A DNA stretch of 30,719 nt, from the NCBI GenBank assembly GCA_016207445.1, contig JACQPS010000034.1, positions 1 through 30,719 on the forward strand, given 5' to 3'. The first letter of the stretch is position 1; each line of letters starts with the position of its first letter. Source of the DNA: Gemmatimonadota bacterium (GTDB lineage: Bacteria > Gemmatimonadota > Gemmatimonadetes > Longimicrobiales > RSA9). Positions 1 to 8,076 of this stretch are shown in pieces. Below the pieces are notes generated by a model. The model saw nothing but the letters and a program-made list of their open reading frames with translations. It did not search any database and was not told the origin of the DNA. The position numbers were made by a program, and so were the translations under genes.

Positions 1-387
1 CGCGACATCGAGCGGAACGGCGCGGGCGCGCGCGAGGCCGAGCGCTATTACCGCATCATCCGCGACTTCCTGAAGGCGGCTGCGCGCGTCTGGGGCGAGA
101 CCTGGGGGAACGCCAACTCGATGGTCACGCGACCGGTCACGCTCAAGGCTATGATCCGCGTGTGCGCGGACCTGAATCGGGAGGAGGGCGAGGAGCTGGA
201 GGAAGGACGGGTCCAGCTGTGGGCCGGGCGGCTCGCCCCCTGGGGCGAGTGCAAGCGCGACTTCCGCGCCGATGGCTTCTACGAGCGCTTCCCCGCGAAG
301 GGCCAGATCGAGCGGGTCGGCAAGATCCACCGGTACCTCGCCCGCGCGGCCAGCATCGAGGTCACGCGCGAGCGCGTGCCGGCATAG
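1..387 (+). CDS. C-terminal part of a possible DGQHR-domain protein
   Basis: Frame 1 is open from the first base to a TAG at 385-387, giving 128 residues of a gene whose start lies outside the window. The visible part has an aromatic and basic helix (ERYYRIIRDFLKAAARVW), then WGNANSMVTRPVTLKAMIRVCADL-type sequence with small, hydrophobic and Leu positions, and a charged tail. The helix-Trp-'gi..al' pattern resembles the C-terminal end of DGQHR-domain proteins (the DndB-related group, often linked to DNA modification), but this is recognition from a short fragment without the defining DGQHR motif, which would be upstream. No function is claimed. It is followed after 59 bases by uvrB on the same strand. 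Confidence 0.5.
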   Translation, partial: RDIERNGAGAREAERYYRIIRDFLKAAARVWGETWGNANSMVTRPVTLKAMIRVCADLNREEGEELEEGRVQLWAGRLAPWGECKRDFRADGFYERFPAKGQIERVGKIHRYLARAASIEVTRERVPA

Positions 388-434
388 CGCAGCCCGATGT
401 GAATTCGAGCCCGACCCGGACTGCCATTCGGGGG

Positions 435-440
435 TAGAAT
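435..440 (+). promoter_or_regulatory. Candidate -10 element just before uvrB
   Basis: TAGAAT lies 6 bases before the uvrB ATG, so transcription from it would begin at or next to the start codon (leaderless). There is no good -35 at 16-18 bases upstream; the closest is CCGACC near 411. The octamer GAATTCGA occurs on both sides of this interval (401-408 and 437-444), which could be an operator pair or chance. No Shine-Dalgarno sequence is visible before the uvrB ATG, which fits a leaderless start. Weak evidence overall. Confidence 0.3.
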
Positions 441-446
441 TCGACC

Positions 447-2480
<2,034 letters not shown>

Positions 2481-2491
2481 GGTGTGAACGA

Positions 2492-2591
2492 ACGTGTACG
2501 TGCACGCGTACGAGTACGTGCACGTGTTCGTACCGGCATGTAGTCTCGGGCACACGCGCAGATGCGTACACGTACTCGTGCACGTACACGT
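2492..2591. repeat. Long imperfect inverted repeat of GTACGTGCAC-type units between uvrB and tsaE
   Basis: The 119-base gap is built from alternating units such as ACGTGTACGTGCACG and GTACTCGTGCACG. The left arm (2492-2524) and right arm (2564-2591) are reverse complements: the first 15 bases match exactly, a CGTACG bulge follows on the left, then AGTACGTG pairs again with one mismatch after it. The loop is about 40 bases. An RNA copy would form a long stem just after the uvrB stop and end 8 bases before the tsaE start, so it could act as a terminator-like or mRNA-protecting structure. The right arm with its leader (2557-2591) recurs at 12321-12367, so this is a dispersed element. Confidence 0.8.
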
Positions 2592-2599
2592 CCGTTGCT

Positions 2600-3082
2600 A
2601 TGATGTCCGAGCTCGGTCCTGTCCCCCTCAACGAGCTGCAGCTCACGGCGTGGGGCGAGCGCGTGGGCGCCCTGATCGATGTGCCGGCGGTGCTGGCGTT
2701 GCGAGGCGAGCTGGGCGCCGGCAAGTCGGTGTTCGCGCGCGCCGTTGCGCGCGGCGCCGGCGTCCACGGCCCGCTGCCGTCACCTACCTTCAACCTCGTC
2801 TTCGTCTACCAGGGCGCGCGCGGCGTGGATGTCTACCATCTCGACCTCTACCGCCTCGAGCACTCCGCCGAAGTGTGGGAGCTGGGGTGGCGCGAGCTCG
2901 GCGATGGGCCGGAGATCGTGCTGATCGAATGGCCGGAGCGCGCGGAAGCGTTGCTGCCGGAAGACCGGTGGGATATCTATCTGGAAAAGCCGGGATCGGG
3001 ATCGGGATCGGGATCGGATTCTGACGTTCGGGTAGTGCGGGCGGTGCGGAGGGGTGAGGCGCCCGAGCTGCCGCGGCCATGA
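2600..3082 (+). CDS. tsaE: tRNA t6A-synthesis ATPase TsaE
   Basis: TsaE is the small ATPase that works with TsaB and TsaD to attach threonylcarbamoyl to A37 of ANN-decoding tRNAs. The 160-residue product has a P-loop GELGAGKS (residues 36-43), the family block PSPTF (61-65), the HLDLYRL motif (Asp82) and IEWPER (109-114). Two ATGs in tandem (2600 and 2603) can start it; no strong ribosome site separates them. Its stop overlaps the tsaB start (ATGA at 3079-3082), so the two are translationally coupled. Near the C terminus (132-139) a GSGSGSGS tract encoded by a GGGATC hexamer array interrupts the usual tail, and the last 20 residues do not look conserved. Confidence 0.93.
   Translation: MMSELGPVPLNELQLTAWGERVGALIDVPAVLALRGELGAGKSVFARAVARGAGVHGPLPSPTFNLVFVYQGARGVDVYHLDLYRLEHSAEVWELGWRELGDGPEIVLIEWPERAEALLPEDRWDIYLEKPGSGSGSGSDSDVRVVRAVRRGEAPELPRP
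2992..3015 (+). repeat. In-frame GGGATC hexamer array inside tsaE
   Basis: Four perfect copies of GGGATC (2992, 2998, 3004, 3010) followed by a degenerate GGATTC. They encode Gly-Ser repeats in the tail of TsaE. Because the unit is 6 bases, gain or loss of a copy would keep the frame. Similar hexamer arrays occur at 7043 and 8253. Confidence 0.9.
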
Positions 3083-3762
3083 AAGCCTTCCTCGCGATCG
3101 AGACGTCCACCTCGCTCGGCAGCGTGGCGGTGGGCCGGGGGCCCGAGGTGCTGGGCGAGGCGCTGCTCGCTGTGCGGGGACGACAGGCGGAGACGGTGCT
3201 GCCCGCGATCGACGCGCTGCTGCGGGGGGCCGGCCTCGGGGTGAAGGATGTCGGTGGCGTGGTCGTGGGCGGGGGACCGGGGTCGTTCACGGGCGTGCGC
3301 ATCGCTGCTGCGACCGCGAAGGGGCTGGTGCGAGCGTTGGGGGTGCCGCTGTTCGCGTACTCGGGGCTCGCAGCACTCGCGGCCTCCCTGGGCGCGGAGA
3401 GCCGGCCGGTGTGCGCGCTCTTCGATGCGCGTCGGGGCGAGGTGTACGCGGCCTGCTACCGCTTCCCTGCCTACCGGCGCATGGAGACGGTGCTCCCGCC
3501 GGGAGCACGGGCGCTGGACGAGGTGATCCGGAGCGTGCGGGAGCACGATCCGCTGTACGCGGGGGACGGCGCGCTGCGGCAGCGCGCGCGGCTGCAGCAG
3601 GTGGGGGGCGCGGTCGCGCCGGCGCACCTGTCGGTGCCGCGCGCTTCCGCGCTGCTCTGGCTCGCGCAGCTGGATCCGGAGGCCGGGCACGTGGCGGCGC
3701 CTTCCGAGTGGGAGCCGGTGTATCTGCGCGCTTCGGGTGCGGAGCGAGGAGTGCGCGGTTGA
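3079..3762 (+). CDS. tsaB: tRNA t6A-synthesis scaffold protein TsaB
   Basis: TsaB (YeaZ) is the inactive paralogue of TsaD that holds the TsaB-TsaD-TsaE complex together for t6A formation. The 227-residue product starts with the ASKHA-fold strand AIETSTSLGSVAV (residues 6-18) and carries GGGPGSFTGVR (64-74), the hallmark loop of the family, then FDARRGEVYAA near residue 115-125. The family's usual length is about 230. It overlaps tsaE by ATGA upstream, and rimI downstream begins at a TTG overlapping its TGA, so the three genes form one translationally coupled unit. tsaD is not in this window. Confidence 0.94.
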   Translation: MKAFLAIETSTSLGSVAVGRGPEVLGEALLAVRGRQAETVLPAIDALLRGAGLGVKDVGGVVVGGGPGSFTGVRIAAATAKGLVRALGVPLFAYSGLAALAASLGAESRPVCALFDARRGEVYAACYRFPAYRRMETVLPPGARALDEVIRSVREHDPLYAGDGALRQRARLQQVGGAVAPAHLSVPRASALLWLAQLDPEAGHVAAPSEWEPVYLRASGAERGVRG

Positions 3763-4232
3763 AGGCGAGGCGGGAAGTCCCGGCGAGCGACGAGGTGGTG
3801 ATCCGCACCATGCGCGCGATGGACCTGCCGCAGGTGATGGAGGTGGAGTACGCGTCGTTCTCGATGCCGTGGACGGAGACGACGTTCCGCGGCCTCCTGC
3901 GCCGCACCGACGCGGACCTGTTCGTGGCTGATGCGAGCGGCCGCGTCGTCGGCTACGCGGCGCTATGGACCGTGCTGGACCAGGCCGAGCTGGGCAACAT
4001 CGCGGTCGCGCCGCGCTGGCGGCGGCTCGGAGTGGGCACGCTGCTGCTGGCCGCGGTGATCGAGCGGGCGCGCACGCGCGGCGTGCGCGAACTGTTCCTG
4101 GAGGTGCGCGTCTCGAACGGGGTCGCGCAGCAGCTGTACCAGCGCCACGGCTTCGAGCGGGTCGGGGAGCGGAAGAACTACTACCTGGAGCCCGTCGAGG
4201 ACGCGCTGGTGCTGCGCAAGCTGCTGGCGTAG
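3759..4232 (+). CDS. rimI: Ribosomal protein S18-alanine N-acetyltransferase (RimI-type GNAT)
   Basis: This GNAT-fold enzyme transfers acetyl from acetyl-CoA to a protein N terminus; RimI acts on ribosomal protein S18 in E. coli. The 157-residue product has the RimI signature near its N terminus (SFSMPWTETTFRGLL), the acetyl-CoA loop RWRRLGVGTLLL and the C-terminal LEVRVSNGVAQQLYQRHGFERVGERKNYY. I choose the TTG at 3759: it overlaps the tsaB stop as TTGA and an AGGAG lies 7 bases upstream (3747-3751), while the protein has the normal RimI length from there. The tsaE-tsaB-rimI order is a common genomic pairing. Substrate is inferred from the family and the neighbours. Confidence 0.9.
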   Translation: MKARREVPASDEVVIRTMRAMDLPQVMEVEYASFSMPWTETTFRGLLRRTDADLFVADASGRVVGYAALWTVLDQAELGNIAVAPRWRRLGVGTLLLAAVIERARTRGVRELFLEVRVSNGVAQQLYQRHGFERVGERKNYYLEPVEDALVLRKLLA

Positions 4233-4253
4233 CCGGGCGCGGGGGAGGAAGCC

Positions 4254-5225
4254 ATGCCACGGTTCCCGGAGTACCGGCCCCGCCGGATGCGGCGGAGCGA
4301 GATCCTGCGTCGGCTGGTGCGCGAAACGACGGTCGCGCCAGCCGATCTGATCCTCCCGCTGTTCATCGTCCCCGGCCAGAAGGTGCGGCGGGAGGTGCGC
4401 TCGATGCCGGGCGTCTACCAGACCTCGATCGATGAGCTCGTGCGGGACGGTGCGGAGGCGGCGGAGCTGGGCATCCCGGCCGTGCTGCTCTTCGGGATCC
4501 CCGAGTCGAAGGACGAACTGGGCAGCGGTGCGTACGCGGAGGACGGCATCGTCCAGCGGGCGGTGGCGGCGCTCAAGCGAGAGGTGCCGCAGGTCCTGGC
4601 CATCACGGACGTGTGCCTGTGCGAGTACACGTCGCACGGGCACTGCGGCGTGGTCCGGGCGGGTGCGGTGCAGAACGACGAGACGCTGGAGCTACTGGCG
4701 CGGCAGGCGCTGTCGCACGCGCGCGCCGGCGCGGACCTCGTCGCCCCCAGCGATATGATGGACGGCCGGGTCGCGGCGATCCGGCGCACGCTGGACGACG
4801 AGGGGTTCGACCAGGTGCCGATCCTGTCTTACGCGGCCAAGTACGCCTCGGCGTTCTACGGGCCGTTCCGCGAGGCGGCGGAGAGCGCGCCGCAGTTCGG
4901 CGACCGGCGCGGCTACCAGATGGACCCCGCGAACGCGGACGAGGCGCTGCGCGAGGTCTGGCTCGACATCGAGGAGGGCGCCGACGTCGTCATGGTCAAG
5001 CCGGCGCTGGCGTACCTCGACATCGTGCGCCGGGTCAAGGACGAGACCGGGTACCCGGTGTGCGCCTATCACGTTTCGGGCGAGTACGCTGCCATCCTGG
5101 CGGCAGGCCAGCTCGGGTGGCTGGATGCCGATCGGGCCATGCGGGAAGCGCTCACAGCGATCAAGCGCGCGGGCGCGGACATGATCGTGACGTATTGGGC
5201 GCGGCAGTTCGTGAGGGGCGCGTAG
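4254..5225 (+). CDS. hemB: Delta-aminolevulinic acid dehydratase (porphobilinogen synthase)
   Basis: HemB condenses two 5-aminolevulinate molecules into porphobilinogen, the first pyrrole of haem synthesis. The 323-residue product has the zinc-type cysteine cluster DVCLCEYTSHGHCG (Cys121, Cys123, Cys131) and the two Schiff-base lysines, Lys196 in SYAAKYASAFYGPFREAAESAP and Lys249 in VMVKPALAYLDI. The N terminus with RPRRMRR and LPLFIVPG matches the family. GGGAGGAAG sits 5 bases before the ATG, a strong ribosome site. It lies 21 bases after rimI, so it could be read from the same message. The hairpin and promoter of ssb follow its stop. Confidence 0.98.
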   Translation: MPRFPEYRPRRMRRSEILRRLVRETTVAPADLILPLFIVPGQKVRREVRSMPGVYQTSIDELVRDGAEAAELGIPAVLLFGIPESKDELGSGAYAEDGIVQRAVAALKREVPQVLAITDVCLCEYTSHGHCGVVRAGAVQNDETLELLARQALSHARAGADLVAPSDMMDGRVAAIRRTLDDEGFDQVPILSYAAKYASAFYGPFREAAESAPQFGDRRGYQMDPANADEALREVWLDIEEGADVVMVKPALAYLDIVRRVKDETGYPVCAYHVSGEYAAILAAGQLGWLDADRAMREALTAIKRAGADMIVTYWARQFVRGA

Positions 5226-5246
5226 CGCCAAATCGCCGAAATTCAA

Positions 5247-5275
5247 TTGACTGTGGGGGGTGCGCCCCCTATCTT
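5247..5275 (+). promoter_or_regulatory. Promoter for ssb with a hairpin in the spacer
   Basis: TTGACT (5247-5252), a 17-base spacer and TATCTT (5270-5275). The spacer contains GGGGG-TGCG-CCCCC (5256-5269), a hairpin that could also be the terminator of hemB, since the -10 supplies the T-rich tail. Predicted start near 5282 gives a leader of about 60 bases for ssb. Confidence 0.75.
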
Positions 5276-5342
5276 GAAGCGAATTCTCGCCGCGGGAGTC
5301 GGGCGACGACGCGGTCGAGGGCGTCGCTCGGGGCAGGGGCGG

Positions 5343-5819
5343 ATGAGCCGGAGCCTGAACAAGGCGCTCTTGATCGGGAACGCGGGCGCGGATCCGGAGA
5401 TCCGCACCACGGCGAGCGGAAGCCGCGTGGCGAGTTTTTCCCTGGCGACGACACGACGCTGGACGACGCGCGCCGGGCAGGACCAGGAAAAGACCGAGTG
5501 GCATCGCGTCGTGGCCTGGGACCGGCTGGCGGACATCGTCGAGCGCTTCGTGAAAAAGGGCGAGCGGATCTTCGTGGAAGGGCGGATCGAGTATCGGAGC
5601 TGGGAGGACCAGTCGGGGCAGACGCGGTACGCCACGGAGATCATCGCGCAGGAGCTGATCCTGCTGAGTGGCGCCGAATCGGGGCGCGGCTCGCGCGCGG
5701 CGGCGCCGCAGGGCCAGGAGACGCGCGCCGCAGAAGAGCCGCGCGGCCACGCGGCCGAGCCGGCGGAGTCGCCACCCGGAGCCCCGGCGCTCGGGGCGGA
5801 GGACGAGCTTCCCTTCTAG
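5343..5819 (+). CDS. ssb: Single-stranded DNA-binding protein
   Basis: SSB coats single-stranded DNA during replication, repair and recombination and recruits partners through its C-terminal tip. The 158-residue product begins MSRSLNKALLIGN and shows the OB-fold pattern GADPEIR, VASFSLATTR, TEWHRVVAWDRLADIVERFVKKGERIFVEGRI and ATEIIAQELILL over residues 1-110. A disordered Ala/Glu/Pro-rich linker follows, and the chain ends EDELPF, the acidic tip used for partner binding. The frame stays open upstream to 5247, but that stretch is basic, lies over the promoter and has no family similarity, so I take ATG 5343, preceded by a G-rich region with only a weak ribosome site. Confidence 0.95.
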   Translation: MSRSLNKALLIGNAGADPEIRTTASGSRVASFSLATTRRWTTRAGQDQEKTEWHRVVAWDRLADIVERFVKKGERIFVEGRIEYRSWEDQSGQTRYATEIIAQELILLSGAESGRGSRAAAPQGQETRAAEEPRGHAAEPAESPPGAPALGAEDELPF

Positions 5820-5821
5820 TG

Positions 5822-5850
5822 CCCGGGCGCGCCCGGGGGTTTCCTTCTTG
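5822..5850 (+). terminator. Probable terminator after ssb
   Basis: A perfect 16-base palindrome CCCGGGCGCGCCCGGG (5822-5837) begins 2 bases after the ssb stop and is followed by GGTTTCCTTCTT. The tail is only moderately T-rich, so termination strength is uncertain. Confidence 0.6.
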
Positions 5851-5864
5851 ATGGAGAGCCGAAC

Positions 5865-7034
5865 GTGAGCAGCCTTCGACCTTCGGCATTCAGCCTTCGG
5901 CGACGCGGGCGCCGTCCCGACCGCGCTCTCGCCGGGACCCTGTTCGCGCTCGCTCTTCTCGTCGTTCCATCCCGGTCCGCCGCCCAGCAGCCGGCACAGC
6001 CTCCGGGCGCGGCGCCCGCCGGGGAGCACGTGGTCAGCCAGGGCGAGACGCTCTGGGGACTGGCGTCGAAGTACCTGTCCAACCCGTACCTCTGGCCGCT
6101 CATCCACGAAGCGAACCGTACCATCGTGGAAGACCCGCACTGGATCTACCCCGGCGAGCGGCTCCGCATTCCGGGCCTTCCGCCGGCGCCGACCGCCGTG
6201 CCGCGCGAGATGAAGGCGGCGGAGCCGCCGGCCGAGCCTGCGCCCGAGGCCGCACCGGCTCGCTCGCGCTTCTACACGCAGACCGTGGTCGAGGTGGCGC
6301 CGCGCAGCGCGGGCCCGACCCTGCTGCGTGCGGACGGCGGGGCGCTGCCCGCCGTGTCCGTGTACGAGTTCAACGCGGCCCCCTGGTTGGCCGATCGCGA
6401 GACGCTGGGCACGATCGGCCGGCTGCTGCGGGTGGTCTCGCCCGGGAGCGATGCCGCCAGGGAGGGTGGATCGGTACACCCGTTCGATCGGGTCTACATC
6501 GAATACACAACGGCGAACCGACCCGCGCTCGGGACGGAGATCCTGCTCGCCGATCTCGGTCGCAAGTTCGGAAACTGGGTGGTGGTGGAGCCGGGTGCGA
6601 TCGCGGAGGTGAGCGCGCTCGGCGGCACGATCATGACGGCGACCATCACGCGCCTGTTCGGTCGCGTGACCGAGGGAGCGCTGGCGCTGCCGCTCGAGCC
6701 GGCGCCGGCGGGCATCGGGGAGGAGCCGCGGCCGGTCGAGGGTGGCCCGGATGGGATCCTGATCGGGTTCCGCTCGGAGCAGGGGCTTTACGGCACCACG
6801 GCGCAGGCGTTCATCGACCTCGGCCGGGCCCAGGGGCTCGAGGTGGGCGACGAGCTGATCGCGTATCTGCCGGCGCGTGGGGACGACGAGCGCGCGCAGG
6901 TGCTACCCGAGCCCGTTGCGCGTCTCAAGGTGATCAAGGTGACCGATCGCTCCTCCACCACCCGGGTCATGCAGGTGGCGCACGCGGTACTCGAGCCGGG
7001 GCTGCCGGTACGGCTCGTTCGCAAGATGCCGTGA
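5865..7034 (+). CDS. Secreted LysM-domain protein
   Basis: The 389-residue product has a signal sequence (hydrophobic stretch about 21-35, likely cut after SAA near residue 40) and one LysM peptidoglycan-binding domain at about 55-103 (HVVSQGETLWGLASKYLSNPYLWPLIHEANR ... WIYPGERLRIP). Residues 104-135 are Pro/Ala/Glu-rich, and the remaining 250 residues form a beta-rich region I do not recognise. A peptidoglycan-associated envelope role is inferred. I choose GTG 5865 because GGAGAG (5853-5858) is correctly spaced. The first codons contain a repeat (CAGCCTTCG at 5870-5878 and 5891-5899, with CCTTCGGC between), so the signal sequence's basic region is partly built from a simple repeat. An intrinsic terminator follows the gene, suggesting a single-gene or ssb-linked unit. 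Confidence 0.85.
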   Translation: MSSLRPSAFSLRRRGRRPDRALAGTLFALALLVVPSRSAAQQPAQPPGAAPAGEHVVSQGETLWGLASKYLSNPYLWPLIHEANRTIVEDPHWIYPGERLRIPGLPPAPTAVPREMKAAEPPAEPAPEAAPARSRFYTQTVVEVAPRSAGPTLLRADGGALPAVSVYEFNAAPWLADRETLGTIGRLLRVVSPGSDAAREGGSVHPFDRVYIEYTTANRPALGTEILLADLGRKFGNWVVVEPGAIAEVSALGGTIMTATITRLFGRVTEGALALPLEPAPAGIGEEPRPVEGGPDGILIGFRSEQGLYGTTAQAFIDLGRAQGLEVGDELIAYLPARGDDERAQVLPEPVARLKVIKVTDRSSTTRVMQVAHAVLEPGLPVRLVRKMP

Positions 7035-7042
7035 CCGGGTTC

Positions 7043-7066
7043 GGGCTCGGGCTCGGGCTCGGGCTC
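7043..7066 (+). repeat. GGGCTC hexamer array after the LysM gene
   Basis: Four perfect copies of GGGCTC start 8 bases after the LysM gene stop codon. It is the intergenic counterpart of the hexamer arrays inside tsaE and hemA. It lies between the stop codon and the terminator hairpin. Confidence 0.9.
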
Positions 7067-7103
7067 GTTTGGGGGCCGGGGGAATTCGGGTGGCTCGAAG
7101 GAC

Positions 7104-7129
7104 GGGCGCCGTAAGGCGCCTGTTCTTTT
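7104..7129 (+). terminator. Intrinsic terminator after the LysM gene
   Basis: GGCGCC (7105-7110), loop GTAA, GGCGCC (7115-7120), then TGTTCTTTT. The stem can extend by one G-T pair. This is a classic short GC stem with a T-rich tail, separating the LysM gene from the hemX-hemA pair. Confidence 0.75.
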
Positions 7130-7240
7130 GCTGGACCGGATGCGAATGACAGCGAGGCGTGGAGTAGCGAGGTGCACGTCGAGGCCGAGCAGCGGGTTTT
7201 CCTGCTTGCCACTCGCCGCTGGAACTTGCCGAGTCGAAAC

Positions 7241-8056
7241 ATGGTGACAGCCCTGCATGCGTTGGCGCTGGCGCTCTACCTCGCCAGCGAAATCATGCTC
7301 GCCGCCTCGCTGGTCGGAGGCCGGCGGGGGGCGCCACGCTGGGGCACGGCGCTGGTCGCCGGCGCCGTGGCCGTGCACGCCGTCGGGCTGGCGGCGTATG
7401 CGCTGAGGTACGGAGAGCTGCCGCTGGTCGGGCTGGCGGCGTCGCTTTCGACGCTGGCGTTCCTGATCGGCGTGCTGCTGCTCGGCGTGGCGGTGGTACG
7501 GGACGCGGGACCGGTCGGGCTGGTGCTCTTGCCGATCGTGGCGTTGCTGCTCGTGGTGGCGCACATCCTCGGGATCGCACCCGCGGGCGAGCCGCCGGCA
7601 TTCCGCGGCCTCTGGTTCGCGCTGCACGTGGTCCTCGCGTTCCTGGGCTACGCGGGACTCGCGCTGGCGTTCGCGGCGGGGTTCCTCTACCTGCTCCAGT
7701 TCCGGGCGCTGAAGGGAAAGCGCTTCGGCAAGAGCTTCCGCTTCTTCCCCGCGCTCGAGACGCTCGATCGCCTGGGGGCGCGTGCCCTGGTCGTGGGCTT
7801 CCCCGCGCTCAGCCTCGGCCTCGCCCTGGGCTGGGCCTGGACCGTCCGCTTCCAGCGCTCGCTCGCGGCCGCGGACCCGCAAGTGATCTGGGGCGTGCTC
7901 ACGTGGATCATCTTCCTGCTGGCGCTGGGTGCGCGGCGGAGCGGCGCGGGCGGGGACCGGCGGGGCGCGCTCGCGAGCGTGGTCGGGTTCCTCATCGTCG
8001 TACTGGCCTATGTGGCGCTGCGGCTCACGGCGGCCGAGGGGCGCGCGTTCCTGTGA
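7241..8056 (+). CDS. hemX: HemX-like / CcsA-family membrane protein
   Basis: From ATG 7241 the product is 271 residues with about eight hydrophobic helices spread over the chain, for example ALHALALALYLASEIMLAAS, ALVAGAVAVHAVGLAAYAL, WFALHVVLAFLGYAGLALAF and VIWGVLTWIIFLLALG. The pattern matches the cytochrome c assembly (CcsA/CcmC/HemX) family, but I do not see the full Trp-rich haem-handling motif of true CcsA, and the gene sits 20 bases before hemA, as hemX does in other bacteria, where HemX lowers HemA level. So HemX is the preferred call and cytochrome c assembly the alternative. A GTG at 7172 would add 23 polar residues before the first helix; neither start has a good ribosome site. Confidence 0.72.
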   Translation: MVTALHALALALYLASEIMLAASLVGGRRGAPRWGTALVAGAVAVHAVGLAAYALRYGELPLVGLAASLSTLAFLIGVLLLGVAVVRDAGPVGLVLLPIVALLLVVAHILGIAPAGEPPAFRGLWFALHVVLAFLGYAGLALAFAAGFLYLLQFRALKGKRFGKSFRFFPALETLDRLGARALVVGFPALSLGLALGWAWTVRFQRSLAAADPQVIWGVLTWIIFLLALGARRSGAGGDRRGALASVVGFLIVVLAYVALRLTAAEGRAFL

Positions 8057-8076
8057 GGAACGAGCAGGGCGGCACC

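Noticed and set aside
2492..2591. Repeat block considered as a CRISPR array
   Set aside because: Units are short, unequal and contiguous, there are no unique spacers, and the arms are inverted rather than direct; no cas gene is near.
5247..5342. Upstream extension of ssb from a TTG at 5247
   Set aside because: The extra 32 residues lie over the promoter and are basic and non-conserved; MSRSLNKALLIGN at 5343 is the family start.
5851..5868. Five-codon open frame (MESRT) just before the LysM gene
   Set aside because: Too short to support as a gene; its GAG/AGA bases serve better as the ribosome site for GTG 5865.
7172..7240. Longer HemX-like start at GTG 7172
   Set aside because: Adds 23 polar residues without a clear ribosome site; ATG 7241 begins directly before the first membrane helix. 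Not fully excluded.
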